NCBI RefSeq assembly: GCF_002795265.1
Contig: NZ_CP024870.1
Location: 1,488,001-1,552,000, forward strand
Length of the DNA: 64,000 nt
Source of the DNA: Spiroplasma clarkii
GTDB lineage: Bacteria > Bacillota_I > Bacilli_A > Mycoplasmatales > Mycoplasmataceae
Reading direction: 5' to 3'
The translations under genes and the position numbers were made by a program. Positions 10,260 to 21,486 of this stretch are shown here, one piece after another; position 1 is the stretch's first letter; every line of letters starts with the position of its first letter. The notes under the pieces are model-generated. The model searched no databases. It had not been told where the DNA came from and saw nothing but the letters and a program-made list of their open reading frames with translations.

Positions 10260-12145
10260 TTAAACTCTTGATATATAAAACATTTTAGCTCTTTCTGGTT
10301 CACTTAAATTACTTGAAGTATATTGCAAAATGAAATAAATATTAATAAAATTTAGCTTTATGTGGAAGGCGAGTTTCAAATTAAAAAATGAGTTACTATG
10401 CACAATTTCTTGTCTTTCTGGGACATGTTTAACTGAATATCAATGATTAAATGTTGGGTGAGGTATTATTTGATCATTATTTGCATCCACAACATTCATT
10501 GATAAATCAAAAATACCTTGATAGCCAGCAGTTAATAGTAAATGCCTTTTGTTTGATAAAGAATCATTTCTAAGTGAGAGTATGTTATTTAATTTGACTC
10601 CTGAAGAAGTATTCCCAACCACAAAATTGGATGTACCAAAAAGGTTTCAAAAATTACTTTCTCGATTATCATTCCCAGTTGCTGTTAAAAATACTTTTTG
10701 CTTTTTCTCAACATTATCCACAGTATAATTTATCTCTTTGGTTGATGGTTTCACACCAAAAATATTATGAAAACCTCGTATGCCACTTATGACATTGTAA
10801 TAAATTGCAGTTCCAATTGATGTTCTGTTTAACTGAGCAGTACCATCAAATTTTTCACCTGATACTGCCAATATCCAATTCATAATCACAGTGTTTAAAG
10901 TAATTGAATAATCATCAGTAATTTTAAACTGGGGATTTTGTAAAGCAACACTACCATTCATAAAGTTGTCTCTTTCAAATAGTTCTGTAAACCTATCTTC
11001 TTCAAAAACTTCATTACTAAAGTGATCTTTTAAATTCTTTTGATAATCTAAGATTGGGGTTCTAATGGTAGCATTTAGTAATGAAAACAATTCCAAATTA
11101 ACCTTCTGTACTCCTAGATTTACAAAATTAATTGGTCCATCAAGTTCTTTTAATTGTGAAAAAATTGGTTGGTGAAGCAGGTCATTTTCACTTTCATCAA
11201 ATCCGTAGTATCTTGATTGTCCCTGCTTTAAATCTACTTGCGAAATAAGAGTTTCATTAGCTATTATTAAATTTTCAACAATAAACTCTGAGTCAACAAA
11301 CCAATCAGCATTACCTTTTTGAAGAGTGTTTAAGGTATCCTTAAATTTATCACTTCTATAGTGATCTTTAAGTCTTCAGCTTCTAGTTTTATCATAATAC
11401 ATTTCAAATATTTTGTATTCATCATTTTTAAGATAGTCAAATGTGCTGCTATTTCACCAACTGATTTTTGGATTCCCAGTTACATGTGCTCTTTCAATTT
11501 GAACATAAAGGTTATCTAGGGATTCTTTTGCATCATTATTATCTAGTGCAAAAATAGTTTGTTTTGTAATAATATTTTTATTAACAATTTCTTTACTTGC
11601 ATTTATTAATTGAAATTCAAGATTAAGTTCTATTTTTATATCAGACATAAAAAGCAAAGCACCGCTTGCAGCCTTTTCTGTATAACTTATTTTAATTGAA
11701 TTTCTATTAAAGCTAATATCTTTGACTATTTTACCATCCACAATTAAAATATCATAATGATTTGAAGAAAGAACTATTTTATTAACCAAATCAATTAACT
11801 CATTAATTTCTAAAATGGTAGCAAATCTTTCAATAATACCATTCGCTTTTTCTTGAGTAAGTGGTATTCCTGGATATTCATGATTGTCTTTTCTAGTTGT
11901 TCCATAGGTCTGCAACTCACTTCTTGAAAATATACCTTTACTCTCTGTCATAATATTTAATTGATGTGTATATTTTGAGAGATGTTCACTGACCACTTGT
12001 TCAATACGCAAGGTTAATTCATCAATTAATCCACTAATCTTTGGTTCATAACTGAGGTGCTTGCTTTTGGCGCGTAAGCTAAAACACTTGTACCAATGTT
12101 TGCAATAATACCCGCGACACCAAAAAAACTTAATAGTTTTTTCAT
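10260..12145 (-). pseudogene. Frameshifted large lipoprotein, paralog of the 626-aa lipoprotein
   Basis: An ATG at 12143-12145, preceded by TTTGGAGGGAA, starts a typical signal MKKLLSFFGV. The frame closes at a TAA after 39 codons. A second frame, offset by one base from about 12060, then carries the rest of the protein uninterrupted to TAA at 10260-10262. The body is clearly homologous to 173-2053 and 22381-24285, sharing RDNFMNGSV, LAVSGE and LNFI. The lipobox Cys is also replaced: VLAY stands where the paralogs have VLAC, a TGC to TAC change. With both a frameshift and a lost lipidation residue this copy is almost certainly dead. Confidence 0.8.
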
Positions 12146-12230
12146 ATTATTCCCTCCAAAAGAATCAACTTGATTTCAGCTGTAGCTTATTATAAAATTG
12201 TTCCACATCAAATCAAGAGTAATCTTTTAT

Positions 12231-12236
12231 ATTATA
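12231..12236 (-). promoter_or_regulatory. -10 box of the decayed lipoprotein gene
   Basis: On the minus strand AACTTTTAGGTGTATAAT leads into this TATAAT. Almost the same string, CACTTTTGGTGTATAAT, lies before the paralog at 24285. The promoter therefore looks conserved although both genes are broken. Confidence 0.55.
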
Positions 12237-12290
12237 CACCTAAAAGTTGAACTTTACTACCCCTAGGTTGTGCAAGTTTAGTTCAAATAA

Positions 12291-12324
12291 AAAACCAACA
12301 CACTCTTTTTAAGAAGTGCTGGTT
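12291..12324 (-). terminator. Terminator of the 180-aa unknown gene
   Basis: Reading leftward, AACCAGCACTT...GAGTGTGTTGGTT followed by a T-run forms an imperfect hairpin about 50 nt after the gene end. Confidence 0.55.
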
Positions 12325-12374
12325 CATTTAAAAGGTAAAGGGTCAATTGGTTTTATTAACCACTTAATTTATTT

Positions 12375-12917
12375 TTAGAACTCTTCATATATGTGAAGGG
12401 CTTTGTATAAATCATCATAGTCTTTTATAAAATCTAAGTCCAATATTTGCAAAAAGCTATTTGTAAAATTGGTTTGGTTAATTAAATTTGTTTTAATGTA
12501 ACTTTTGATTACTTCAAGATCAGGTGCATACTTATTATCAATTGTCATGCTTTCTAAAAGTGAATCCAAATTTGTTCATGAAGCTGTAGCTTTTTTTCTA
12601 GCTTTTGAAAACACTTCATAAATTGGGTTAACCAAATTTATTTCTTCATCATTTAATAAATCTAATTTAAAAGAATTATAAACTTGATCTAGCATATCAA
12701 TAACTAGATTTCTTGATACACCACAATTTCTTGGAAAGGTTTCATCAAAATGATTAAAGAACTGTTTGACTTGTACACTATCATTCATGAGAAATGCTCT
12801 TTCATTAATGTAAACATAGACCTTGGGCATACCTATAATTTTCCCATCTTCATCTCTTGTTTCTAAACCATCTGTTGTTATTTTAATTGAACCCCTGACT
12901 GAATTTTTTTTATCCAT
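12375..12917 (-). CDS. Unknown protein (180 aa)
   Basis: A continuous 180-codon frame with one TGA Trp, a good ribosome binding site (GAGGAGATAATA before the ATG) and its own terminator. The protein is acidic, soluble and mostly helical, with no signal peptide or membrane segment. The N-terminal 45 residues are predicted beta-rich, with charged turns such as GLETRDEDGKIIG. The rest is helical. I recognise no motif. The separate promoter and terminator suggest a stand-alone gene. Confidence 0.7.
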
Positions 12918-13067
12918 TATTATCTCCTCATATCTGCATTGTAAGTTTTTTGACTTTTCACTTTTAGTTTGTGATGAACTACTTAAAATTTTAAAAAGAA
13001 AACTTACGAGGTTATATTATCGCAATGAAGTGAAAAAAATTATTTATTTGAATTTAATTTTTTTAAC

Positions 13068-13094
13068 AAAAAAAATCTCAAAAGAGATTTTTTA
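13068..13094 (-). terminator. Terminator of the sugar operon
   Basis: AAAAAATCTC / GAGATTTTTT hairpin followed by T-rich sequence on the minus strand, just after the EIIABC stop at 13100. Confidence 0.75.
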
Positions 13095-13099
13095 AAAAA

Positions 13100-15541
13100 T
13101 TAAATTAGCTTGTTAAATTGATTTACATATTCTTTACGCATATCAATTTCATAGTTAGTAATTCTATTTGCAAACCCTTGCAATGCTTTTTCTTTTTCAT
13201 TATTATATGTTTCTTTCAAAGCACGTTTTTTATATTTGTCTGCATTTGTAGAATTTGTTTGATACTCTGTTTGAATTGCTTTTAGTTGAGATTGTTTGTT
13301 TGCTTTTTGTTCTTGAATGAATTTTGTAAAGTCACCCATTTTTGCTTTAACCCCAACTTTTTCTGCACCAACAACTTCTTGATAAGCTTTTTTAGCTCCT
13401 AGCAATTGTTCTTTTAAAGTATTGTTAATAGGATCAAACTGTGTTTTTAAAGATTCAATTTGTTGTTGATACCCCTGAGCTTCTTTTTCATCAGTTGATG
13501 CTTTAATATTGTTTTTTAAAGTTTTAATTTGTTGAGCTAAGGCATATTTTTTATCCTTTGCATCTGTTTTGTAATTTACACATAAATTTACATAAGCTTC
13601 TTTAACTGATCCAAGTTTTCCTAAAGTAGCTACAAGTCATAGACCATAAACTACAACTGAAACTGTGGTTCCAATTAAAATTGCCAAGAAGAAGTAGAAA
13701 GTTTGCACTCCATATGGTACTGCTCCAAGGATTGCTACAATGGGTCCTCCATGAGCTGCATAGTTTTCAACTTTCAATGCTCCAGCAATTGCCCCAGCAA
13801 TTGCACTTCCTAAAACATTACATGCAATAGCACGTTTTGGATCACGAATTGCAAAGGGAATGGCACCCTCTGAGATACCAATCATCCCCATAATTAGTGC
13901 TGAGATTCCAGCAGCTTTTTCTTCACGGGTAAAGAATCTTTTAAATAAGACAGCACTTAACCCCATTCCAAGTGGAGCTACTGGAATGGCTGCAGCCATT
14001 GCTCCCATTGGGTAGTAAATTTTTTGTACAACTAGGGCACTAGAAGTTACAAAGGCAATTTTGTTTACAGGTCCACCCATATCAAAACCAGCCATTGCTC
14101 CTAAAAGAATTCCCAGACCAAGTCCAAGACCTATTCCAAATTGATCTGAAGTATAACCTTTTTCGATTGCAGCAGACAATTTGTCCATAACAAATCCAAT
14201 TGGCCCTCCAAGTACATACATAAATAATACACAAATTGCAATGCTTCCTACAATTGGTATAAAGAAAATTGGCATTGCAGCTCTTAATGATTTTGGAACT
14301 CTTCATGAGTTTACTCATAAAGTAAAGTACCCTACCAATAGTCCTGCAATGATTGCTCCAATGAATCCCATTGGAGTTGTAACAGTATTCATACCAAACA
14401 TTGGTACAAATTTTGAAGCATCATTTCCAATAAATCCACCAACAAGTGCTGGCGCAATTGCAGCACGTCCTCCAATTGAGTTAGCAATAAATGCTGCTAA
14501 AATTGGAATCATTAAAGTAAAGGCTGCCCCTCCAATTTGTTCCATTGCTCATAATGGATTGTGAGGGTATTCATTATTTACTCCAGTAGTTGAAGCACCA
14601 GCACCTCAAATTGCTTTAGCAATTCCCAGTGAAGCTGCAATTAAAACTCCCCCAGCAATAATGATTGGAATCATATAACTTATTCCGGCAAGAATATGTT
14701 TAATAACACCTTGTCTATCTTTTTTAGTTTCAGTTGTAAAATCTTGATCTGCTTTCATAACGACTGCTTGTGCTTGAGCATCAGCCACTACTTTAAGCGG
14801 TTCTTTAATTGCTCGGGCAACATGAGTTTGATAAACTCTTTTCCCAACAAATCTACTTTTATCAACATTTGTATCTGTTGCTAAAATTACTAGATCAGCA
14901 TTTTTAATTTCAGCAGCAGTTAGTTCAGTGCCCACTCCTTTTGAGCCTTGTGTTTCAACTCTGATTTGATAACCTGCATTTGTCAATTCAGATAATAGTT
15001 TTTCTTCGGCCATATAAGTGTGAGCAACACCAACAACACAAGCTGTTACTGCAACTATTGAAAGACTCTTAGTTTTTTCTTTGGTTACTTTTTTTTCTTC
15101 TTTATTAGCATCAACTAGATCTAATAATTTAATTACACTTTGTTCGGTTTTTGCTTTTTGTAAATCTTCTTTAAATTTAGTTTTTGTTAATTTAACTGCA
15201 ATTGCACTAAGAATTTCTAAGTGTTTTGCTGCTGAATTGTCTGGTATTAACAAAGCAATTGCCATTGTTGTTGGTTTACCATCCATTGACTCTCACTCAA
15301 TTTGTGAGTTACTGCGCACAACTATAATTTGTGGCTCAATTAAATTTTTAAGTTTAGTGTGTGGTATTGCAAAACCATCTTCAAATGCTGTAGAACCTTC
15401 TGCTTCACGGGCTTTAAATCCCTCAACAACTGCATTAGCATCTGTTAATAATTTTAACTCTACAGCTTTTTTACCAATAAAATCAAAAAGATCTTCTTTA
15501 GTGGTTATGTCAACATCTAAATATACTTTTATGTTATCCAT
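13100..15541 (-). CDS. Fructose-family PTS transporter EIIABC with coiled-coil tail (813 aa)
   Basis: A membrane sugar permease that phosphorylates its substrate using phospho-HPr. Domains in order: EIIA with phospho-His H61 in FAIPHTK; EIIB with phospho-Cys C168 in [15 protein letters not shown]; then a polytopic EIIC domain (about 250-640) with GISEGAIPFAIRDP. All Trp TGA codons read through cleanly. After EIIC an extra segment of about 165 residues (about 645-813) is charged, Lys/Glu/Gln-rich and helical, predicted coiled coil, and absent from usual FruA proteins. It is the last gene of the leftward sugar operon, 92 bp after the EIIA gene. The substrate may be fructose or a mannosyl-glycoside such as mannosylglycerate; no fruK is adjacent. 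Confidence 0.92.
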
Positions 15542-15633
15542 TGTATTTCTCCTTTTAAAATCAAATTAACTCTTTAAACTGTTTTCTACATATATCTCCC
15601 CCCAATACAAAGAATTTTAACTCCTAAATTAGG

Positions 15634-16095
15634 TTAAACAATTTCAACACTTGAAATTAATTCATAAATTTGTTTCTTGCTTTTTGCTGCTAGTAAATTA
15701 TTTTTAAATTCAGCATCCGCTAATTTACGAGCCACACTACTTAGCATCTTTAAATGAATTGAACTTGAACCTTTTTCAGGTATTGCTAAAGCAATGAACA
15801 ATGAAGTATCTTCACCATCTAGTGAGTCCCATTCAATACCTGTATTATTTTTTAAAATACAAATTCCTGGGTAATTTATTTTTTCTGCTTTAGCATGGGG
15901 AATTCCAATTCCATTAATAAAGGCAGTAGAACCTTCTGCTTCTCTATTTCAAAATTCCTGAATCATCATTTCAGTATCATCACAATAATTATTTTTGTAA
16001 AAATAGCTGGCTAATTTTTCAAAAACTTCTGCCTTGGTTTTTAATGTAGTGCCCAAAATAATACTACTTTCATTAAATATTTTTGAATCTATCAT
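15634..16095 (-). CDS. PTS EIIA component, fructose/mannitol family (153 aa)
   Basis: A single-domain EIIA that passes phosphate from HPr to an EIIB. The active His is H67 in GIGIPHAKAEK, and REAEGSTAF before it is typical of the family. The frame contains one TGA Trp. Its ATG overlaps the end of the GH38 gene by 7 nt (GAAATGATAG), so the two are translationally coupled. The EIIBC protein encoded upstream lacks its own EIIA, so this is its probable partner. AAGGAGG is the ribosome binding site. Confidence 0.9.
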
Positions 16096-18695
16096 TTCTG
16101 AACCTCCTTAATTTTAAATGTTACAATTTCATTTGGTTTAACAACAACCTTGCTACAATTCATGTGTAAAATCTTTTCTCTAAGATCACATTGATCAAAA
16201 TTAATTAATTCACCATTAAGTAAAAAACTAACTGCAATATTTTTGTCAAGGGGATTAAACCCCCTGACAATTACTTCATTACCTTGATTTGATTTCACAA
16301 TTGCTTTAATTACAAAATCTTTACAAGTTGTTGTTAAAATTTTTTTATTTGGATATATAATCTTGTCACCCTTAGATAAGAATCTATCAAAACTTTTAAA
16401 CAAGTTATTGTAATTTTGTTTTTGATAATACAATGGACTTGTTATAAATTCTTTAGCATTTTGTGCAGGATTAATATCTTTTCTTAAATCTATTCTAAAT
16501 TTAAACTTAAATTTAGTGCTGATTAATTTTGCTTGTGGTGTTTTAATACTAAATTCACTAGTACCACTAGCTCTTCCAGGTCTCCACAGTAAATTATTTC
16601 TCCCCAAATAACTTACACTGCGATATAAAGTTATGGCAACAGTAGAGTCATCTAATCTTTGAAATTCATTTAAACCATTATTGTAGATTGCAAATTGATC
16701 TTTTTTTGCAATAAAACTTTCAAATGAATGAATGTCAACTGGTGCTTCTTTTCAACCCTCTTTTTCTCAATAATTAATTTCATGATTTGCTTCTTTGGCG
16801 GTGACGCTATAACATTGATCACTAATTAATTCATTAGAGTTTTTCATAAACTCAAATAAAATCCTTCATCTAATTTCAGATGTTGGATTAATTGTGTTGA
16901 CTTCCAAGTCAACTATTTTTTTATCAAAGACATGGAACTTTAAATGAAATTCTTGATTAACTATTTTTTTAACTTTACTATTTTTATAAATTTGGTAAAC
17001 AATTTTACAAGTAATTATTTTACTACCACAATCTTTTTCTTTAAGAATTTCAAATGAAGTAAGAGTACTAATTATTTTTGGTTCATTTTGTTCTGGAGAA
17101 AAATCATATGAGTCACCACAATCTTTTTCTGCTTCAAAATAAATTTTAAAATGATTTGCCACTTCAATTTTATTTTTGATACAGCAAATCTTAAAATCTA
17201 GATCACTTGAATTTAAAATTTGAACCTCTTCATTTACAACTTCAAATCTTAAAATTTCAAAACCATGAAGCTTTAACTTATAGATAAAAATATCAAACTC
17301 ATAAAATCCATTTGCTTTAATTGATTTTTCTCCACTTGCTCCTGATACTGTGATACTACCTTCATTGTGAAATTTTTTACTGAGAATTGTGAATTTAAAT
17401 TCCTTATCCTTTGAATTTTTCAAATTAATATTTTTATGTTTTGAAAATATTTTTAGTTTTTTGTTATAAACAACATCATGTAATTCTTGGTTAAAGATAA
17501 TAAATTCTTCATCATAATTTACTTTTGACTTACAAATATTTTTAAGAATTTTTGTTTGCAAAGTTTTTGTAATATCTAGTGCTTGAGAAATTCTATTTTT
17601 AATATCTGCATTGGTCTGGTCACTATTGCAACCTCCAAGACTGTCATGAGCTTGGCACTCAAGAATTTTTCTTAATGCCTTCTCATAAAAAATTGTTTGA
17701 TACCTTCTTGTCAAAAAATAATTGTAAACCATTAATGGTTCTAAATTATAAAACAGTTCCATCTCTGCTTCTTTAATTAAATTTTTAATATATTGTCTTT
17801 GTGAACCTATCGTTCGATGAATTCTTGAAAGGTAAGGTTTTTTTAACTCACCTTCAATAGTTTCAATATTGCGAGAGTTTGAATGAATTGCTCTCATAAA
17901 TTTTTCATAGTTTGAAATCAGTCAGTCATCTTTTGATTTCAAATTTAATTCGTTTACAAATGCTACTAAATTTGCTGGGGGAGGCGCTTGGTCTCCACCG
18001 AGTGGAATTAAAATTTCTTTAGTAATCCCTTGGCTTTTTTCCTTAATTTCATTAATAATTTCTTTAGTGTTTTCCAAAAAGTTTTTTGCATTTAATTTTA
18101 CTTGATTTTCACTCACTGAATTATAATTGAAGTTTGATCCAAAAGATAAGTAACCATACATCATGTTGTAAGCTAATACTTTTGTCCCATCAATTCCTTT
18201 TCAAAAACTAATGAGCTTTTTGTCATCCAACATTTCTTTTGATATTCCTCTTCAATAAATGAAATCAGAAATTCCTAAACTTTTATAAATTTGGGGCATT
18301 TGGTTATTGTGCCCAAATGAATCTGGAACATATGCTACCATCATTGGTTCTGCACCAAATTCTCTACACCTGTTCATTCCATAAATTAAATTTCGCACAA
18401 TGGCTTCTGAACTTGAATTAAATAGATCAGGTTGAGTGTATCAAGGTCCAATTATTAATCTTTCAGTTTCTAAAAAATGTTTAACCAAACCTAGGTTGGC
18501 ACTTTTATATTTTAAATAATCATCAATTACTGAGACTTGACCATCAAGAGTAAATTTTGAAATTTCATTGTTAGACATCATCCTCAAGATTTCATCTAAA
18601 TATTCACATAACAAAATATCACTTTCTTGTTTTGTGAAATATCATTCTTTGTCCCAATGAGTATGAGGCACAATGTGCATTTTTCATTTAGTCAT
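16089..18695 (-). CDS. Glycoside hydrolase family 38 alpha-mannosidase, probably mannosylglycerate hydrolase-like (868 aa)
   Basis: A cytosolic zinc-dependent alpha-mannosidase. The GH38 signature VPHTHWDKEW at residues 9-18 gives zinc ligands H13 and D15. The nucleophile is D125 in YVPDSFGH. Further family blocks are GGDQAPP and AHDSLGGC (third catalytic region). The length of 868 aa is normal for bacterial GH38 (MngB type). Many TGA Trp codons are read through without any TAA or TAG. It lies directly after PTS EIIBC (18-nt gap) and overlaps EIIA, so the likely job is to split an imported, phosphorylated mannoside such as 6-phospho-mannosylglycerate. The exact substrate is inferred from the MngA-MngB precedent, not shown here. 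Confidence 0.9.
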
Positions 18696-18713
18696 TTTCC
18701 ATCCCCCAAAATG

Positions 18714-20660
18714 TTATTTTTTTTGTTTAATTTCCTCTTCAAGTCTGTGCAAAGTTTCTTGATAATTTGCTTTGAAGTTTAATTTTTCAGCCTTAGTTTT
18801 TTCTTTATCAGCTTTTATTTGTTGTTTATATTCTGCTTTCTTTTCAAGTTTTGCAGCTTTTTCTTCAGGAGTAAGTTTTTTGCATGCTTTTTTAATTACT
18901 ATGATTGGGGTGGCAAAGAAGGTGTAAATTCCAATACCCCATTGACAAACCATTTGTCATGAATTTTTTCAATAAATGACTCAGTTTTTTCAAAACTTAC
19001 TTCAATATACTTTTTGCTTTTTGGTTAAGTTTTTAAAAACTAAACCAGGTTTTTTAAACATAAGTTTAAAGTTTATAGCAAAAATTATTCTTTTTTCACG
19101 AGCTGCTGTTCTTTCTTGTAAGTAAAGTTCATACTCTTCTCCTGTAATTTTTCTTTTTAAAACTCCAACTAAAAGAGCAGTTACAATTATTCCCAGTAAA
19201 ATTGGTGCAATTCAAGATAGAGGTCATCATGGTCCTTTAATATATCCTAAAAATACTCCAATTGGTGAACCAAGTCCTGCTGCAAATTTTACATTAAGTA
19301 AAGTAACTCCAACACCGGCCACAACACTCCCAATTACATTGGCAAAGATTACTCTAATTGGATCAGATGCTGCAAATGGTATGGCACCTTCAGTGATACC
19401 AACAATTCCTGTTCCAAAAGCAGCTCCACCCATGATTCTTTCATTTTTTGTAAATTTATTTTTAAAGAGTACGGTACCCAATCACATTCCTAATGGTGGG
19501 ACTGAAATTGCAGCTTGTGAAGCTGTTCCAGGTACAAAGTTTGCATCTCAATAACCAAGTCCATTAGCTAATGCTTCTGCTAAGGTTTGGTAAAATATTA
19601 CTGTTCCAAAAACTAGTGCAGTTTTGTTTAGTGGTCCTCCAAGGTCAAAGGCAATCATAATTGAAATTACCATTGCAATAACAATACCTGTACCTTGAAA
19701 TTTATTTTGAATATTATTTAAACCATCAAACATTCCTAATACCATTCAAGCAATCGGTCCTCCAATTGCAAATTTTACTAAACAAGCCATTGCTAAAGTT
19801 GAAATGATAGGAATGATCATAATTGGTACAATTGGTTGTAAGAATTTTGGTCAGTGAATACTTTTTAAGAACTTAACTAAATATCCAGTTAAGATACCCA
19901 CAATAATTGCACCAATAAATCCTGCTCCAGGTTCAATAACTGATTGTTCTGAAACATGAACTTCAACTCCCAACATAGAGTTGTCATTGATAATTCAACC
20001 AGCAATTAGTGCTGGGGCCAATCCTGGACGATCAGCAATTGAGTAGGCTACAAATCCTGCAAAGATTGGAATCATTAGTTTAAATCCTAGTCCCCCAATT
20101 TGCATTAAGAAATTTGGAAACATTCTAGTTCAAAGAACTCAATTTTCTCCATAATCTCCTAAATTATCTACATATTCAGTTTGAAAAGCACAAATATTTG
20201 CTATTGCCATTAATAGTCCGCTTGCAATTGTTAGTGGTAACATTCAACTTATTCCAGTCATTAAATGACTTAATATTCCTGCTTTTTTAGTTTTACCAAA
20301 AGTTACAAAACCTTTTTTTGTACCTTTTCCTCCAAGTACTTCAGCATATTTTATAGCCTCTTCAATTAAATTTTGAGGATCTTTTATTGCTGGTTTTATA
20401 CTTGTAACATATACTTTTTTTCCATTAAATCTTGTTGTGTCAATTTTAATATCTGAAACAATAATAACTAAATCTGCTTGAGCAATTTGTTCAATCGAGA
20501 TTTCATTTTCAATGCCTATAGTTCCTTGGGTTTCAACATGAATGTCATAACCTAATTCAATAGCTTTGTTTTTTAAGCTATCTGCTGCCATATAGGTATG
20601 TGCAACACCTGCTGCACATGCTGTAATGGCAACTATTTTTTTAACTTCATTTTTTGCCAT
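18714..20660 (-). CDS. PTS transporter EIIBC, fructose/mannosylglycerate type, with charged tail (648 aa)
   Basis: A membrane sugar permease. EIIB is N-terminal with phospho-Cys C15 in [15 protein letters not shown], and EIIC follows (about 130-505) with [13 protein letters not shown]. No EIIA domain is attached; the separate EIIA at 15634-16095 fits. The C-terminus (about 506-648) is unusual: a basic Trp-rich stretch (YWSKFWKNWVIYWKN), a hydrophobic segment near 570-590, then a Lys/Glu-rich probable coiled coil of about 50 residues. The EIIABC of this operon also ends in a coiled coil. The ATG lies 3 nt after the lipoprotein stop, and the ribosome binding site GGAGAG is inside that gene. Confidence 0.92.
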
Positions 20661-20663
20661 TTT

Positions 20664-21395
20664 TTATCTCTCCATTAATGTTTCTATGTAAAATAAGGTT
20701 GGTTCAGTTTCAAATGATTTTTTGGGACCAAATGAAAATAAATAACGAACTCAATACTGATTTGAGGTCATTTGTTCAGTTTGTAAACTTCAAATAGCAC
20801 TAGTATCAATAGCACTATATTTAGTTTCATCACTTGATGGTATTGTTGGTAAATTATTCTCTTGTATTGCAACTTCTTCACCATTTACTGAAACTGGTGT
20901 TTTTTCAATGGTTTTATCTGGTTCACTTCCAGGTAACTGTGATAATCAAGTATCTGTACTTACTGCATAAATATCTGAAAGTCTAACTGTAAAGTGATGT
21001 GCTGCAACTAGTTTTAAAATTGCTTCAGTTGCAGTTTGATTCTCAACTGTATAATCAGTTTCTGAACCTGTTAAAACATTTTTACTGGTTTGAATATTGG
21101 TAACTAAATACCCTGCTAATAGATTTGTTAATCCATCTGCTCATAATTTTGACTTTTCAACAGTTTGTTCTTCTTTTGGGGAATCATCAAATACCATTTT
21201 AAAGTTTGTTGCAGTTACTCTAGCAACATTAGTTGCTTCACTAGGACTGGCAAGTACTTGTGAATTAACACTATTAAAAATTCCTGATAATTGAACCACT
21301 GAAATTGGTGGAACTTTTCATGAGCAACTCACTAAACTAGTGGGAGTTGCCCCAATTAATGTTCCACTTAGTAAACTTAAAATCAGTTTTCTCAT
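20664..21395 (-). CDS. Lipoprotein heading the sugar operon (243 aa)
   Basis: A complete 243-codon frame using several TGA Trp codons. The signal peptide ends in lipobox LVSC at about residues 22-25, followed by SWKVPP, so the mature protein should sit on the outer membrane face. The body is Ser/Thr/Glu-rich without recognised domains, and contains an NxFKMVFDD stretch and a central segment resembling AAHHFTVRLSDIYAV. It is the first gene of the operon and 3 nt from EIIBC. A role in capturing or presenting the sugar for the PTS is a reasonable guess, though PTS permeases normally need no binding lipoprotein. AGAGGAGGGA precedes the ATG. Confidence 0.82.
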
Positions 21396-21486
21396 ATATA
21401 TCCCTCCTCTTAATAATGATAATATATTGTTGAAACCCCTTGCTATTTTCCGTATGATTTGGAATAATATTCTTGGAGGTAGCCTA
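21396..21486. promoter_or_regulatory. Divergent promoter/operator region between sugar operon and RpiR regulator
   Basis: A 91-bp spacer separates two divergent start codons and must hold both promoters. Candidate elements are AT-rich -10-like boxes at about 21411-21425 (leftward) and AATAAT at about 21462-21467 (rightward). The GC-containing AACCCCTTGC at 21433-21442 stands out in AT-rich surroundings and could be part of an operator. This is inferred from gene arrangement; no palindrome is obvious. Confidence 0.4.

Noticed and set aside
10058-10303. 81-codon minus-strand reading frame
   Set aside because: It overlaps the end of the decayed lipoprotein gene and runs through that gene's terminator hairpin. 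It has no ribosome binding site and no recognisable motif.
14181-14564. 127-codon plus-strand frame inside EIIABC
   Set aside because: Antisense to the conserved EIIC domain; hydrophobic composition is the mirror of the membrane segments.
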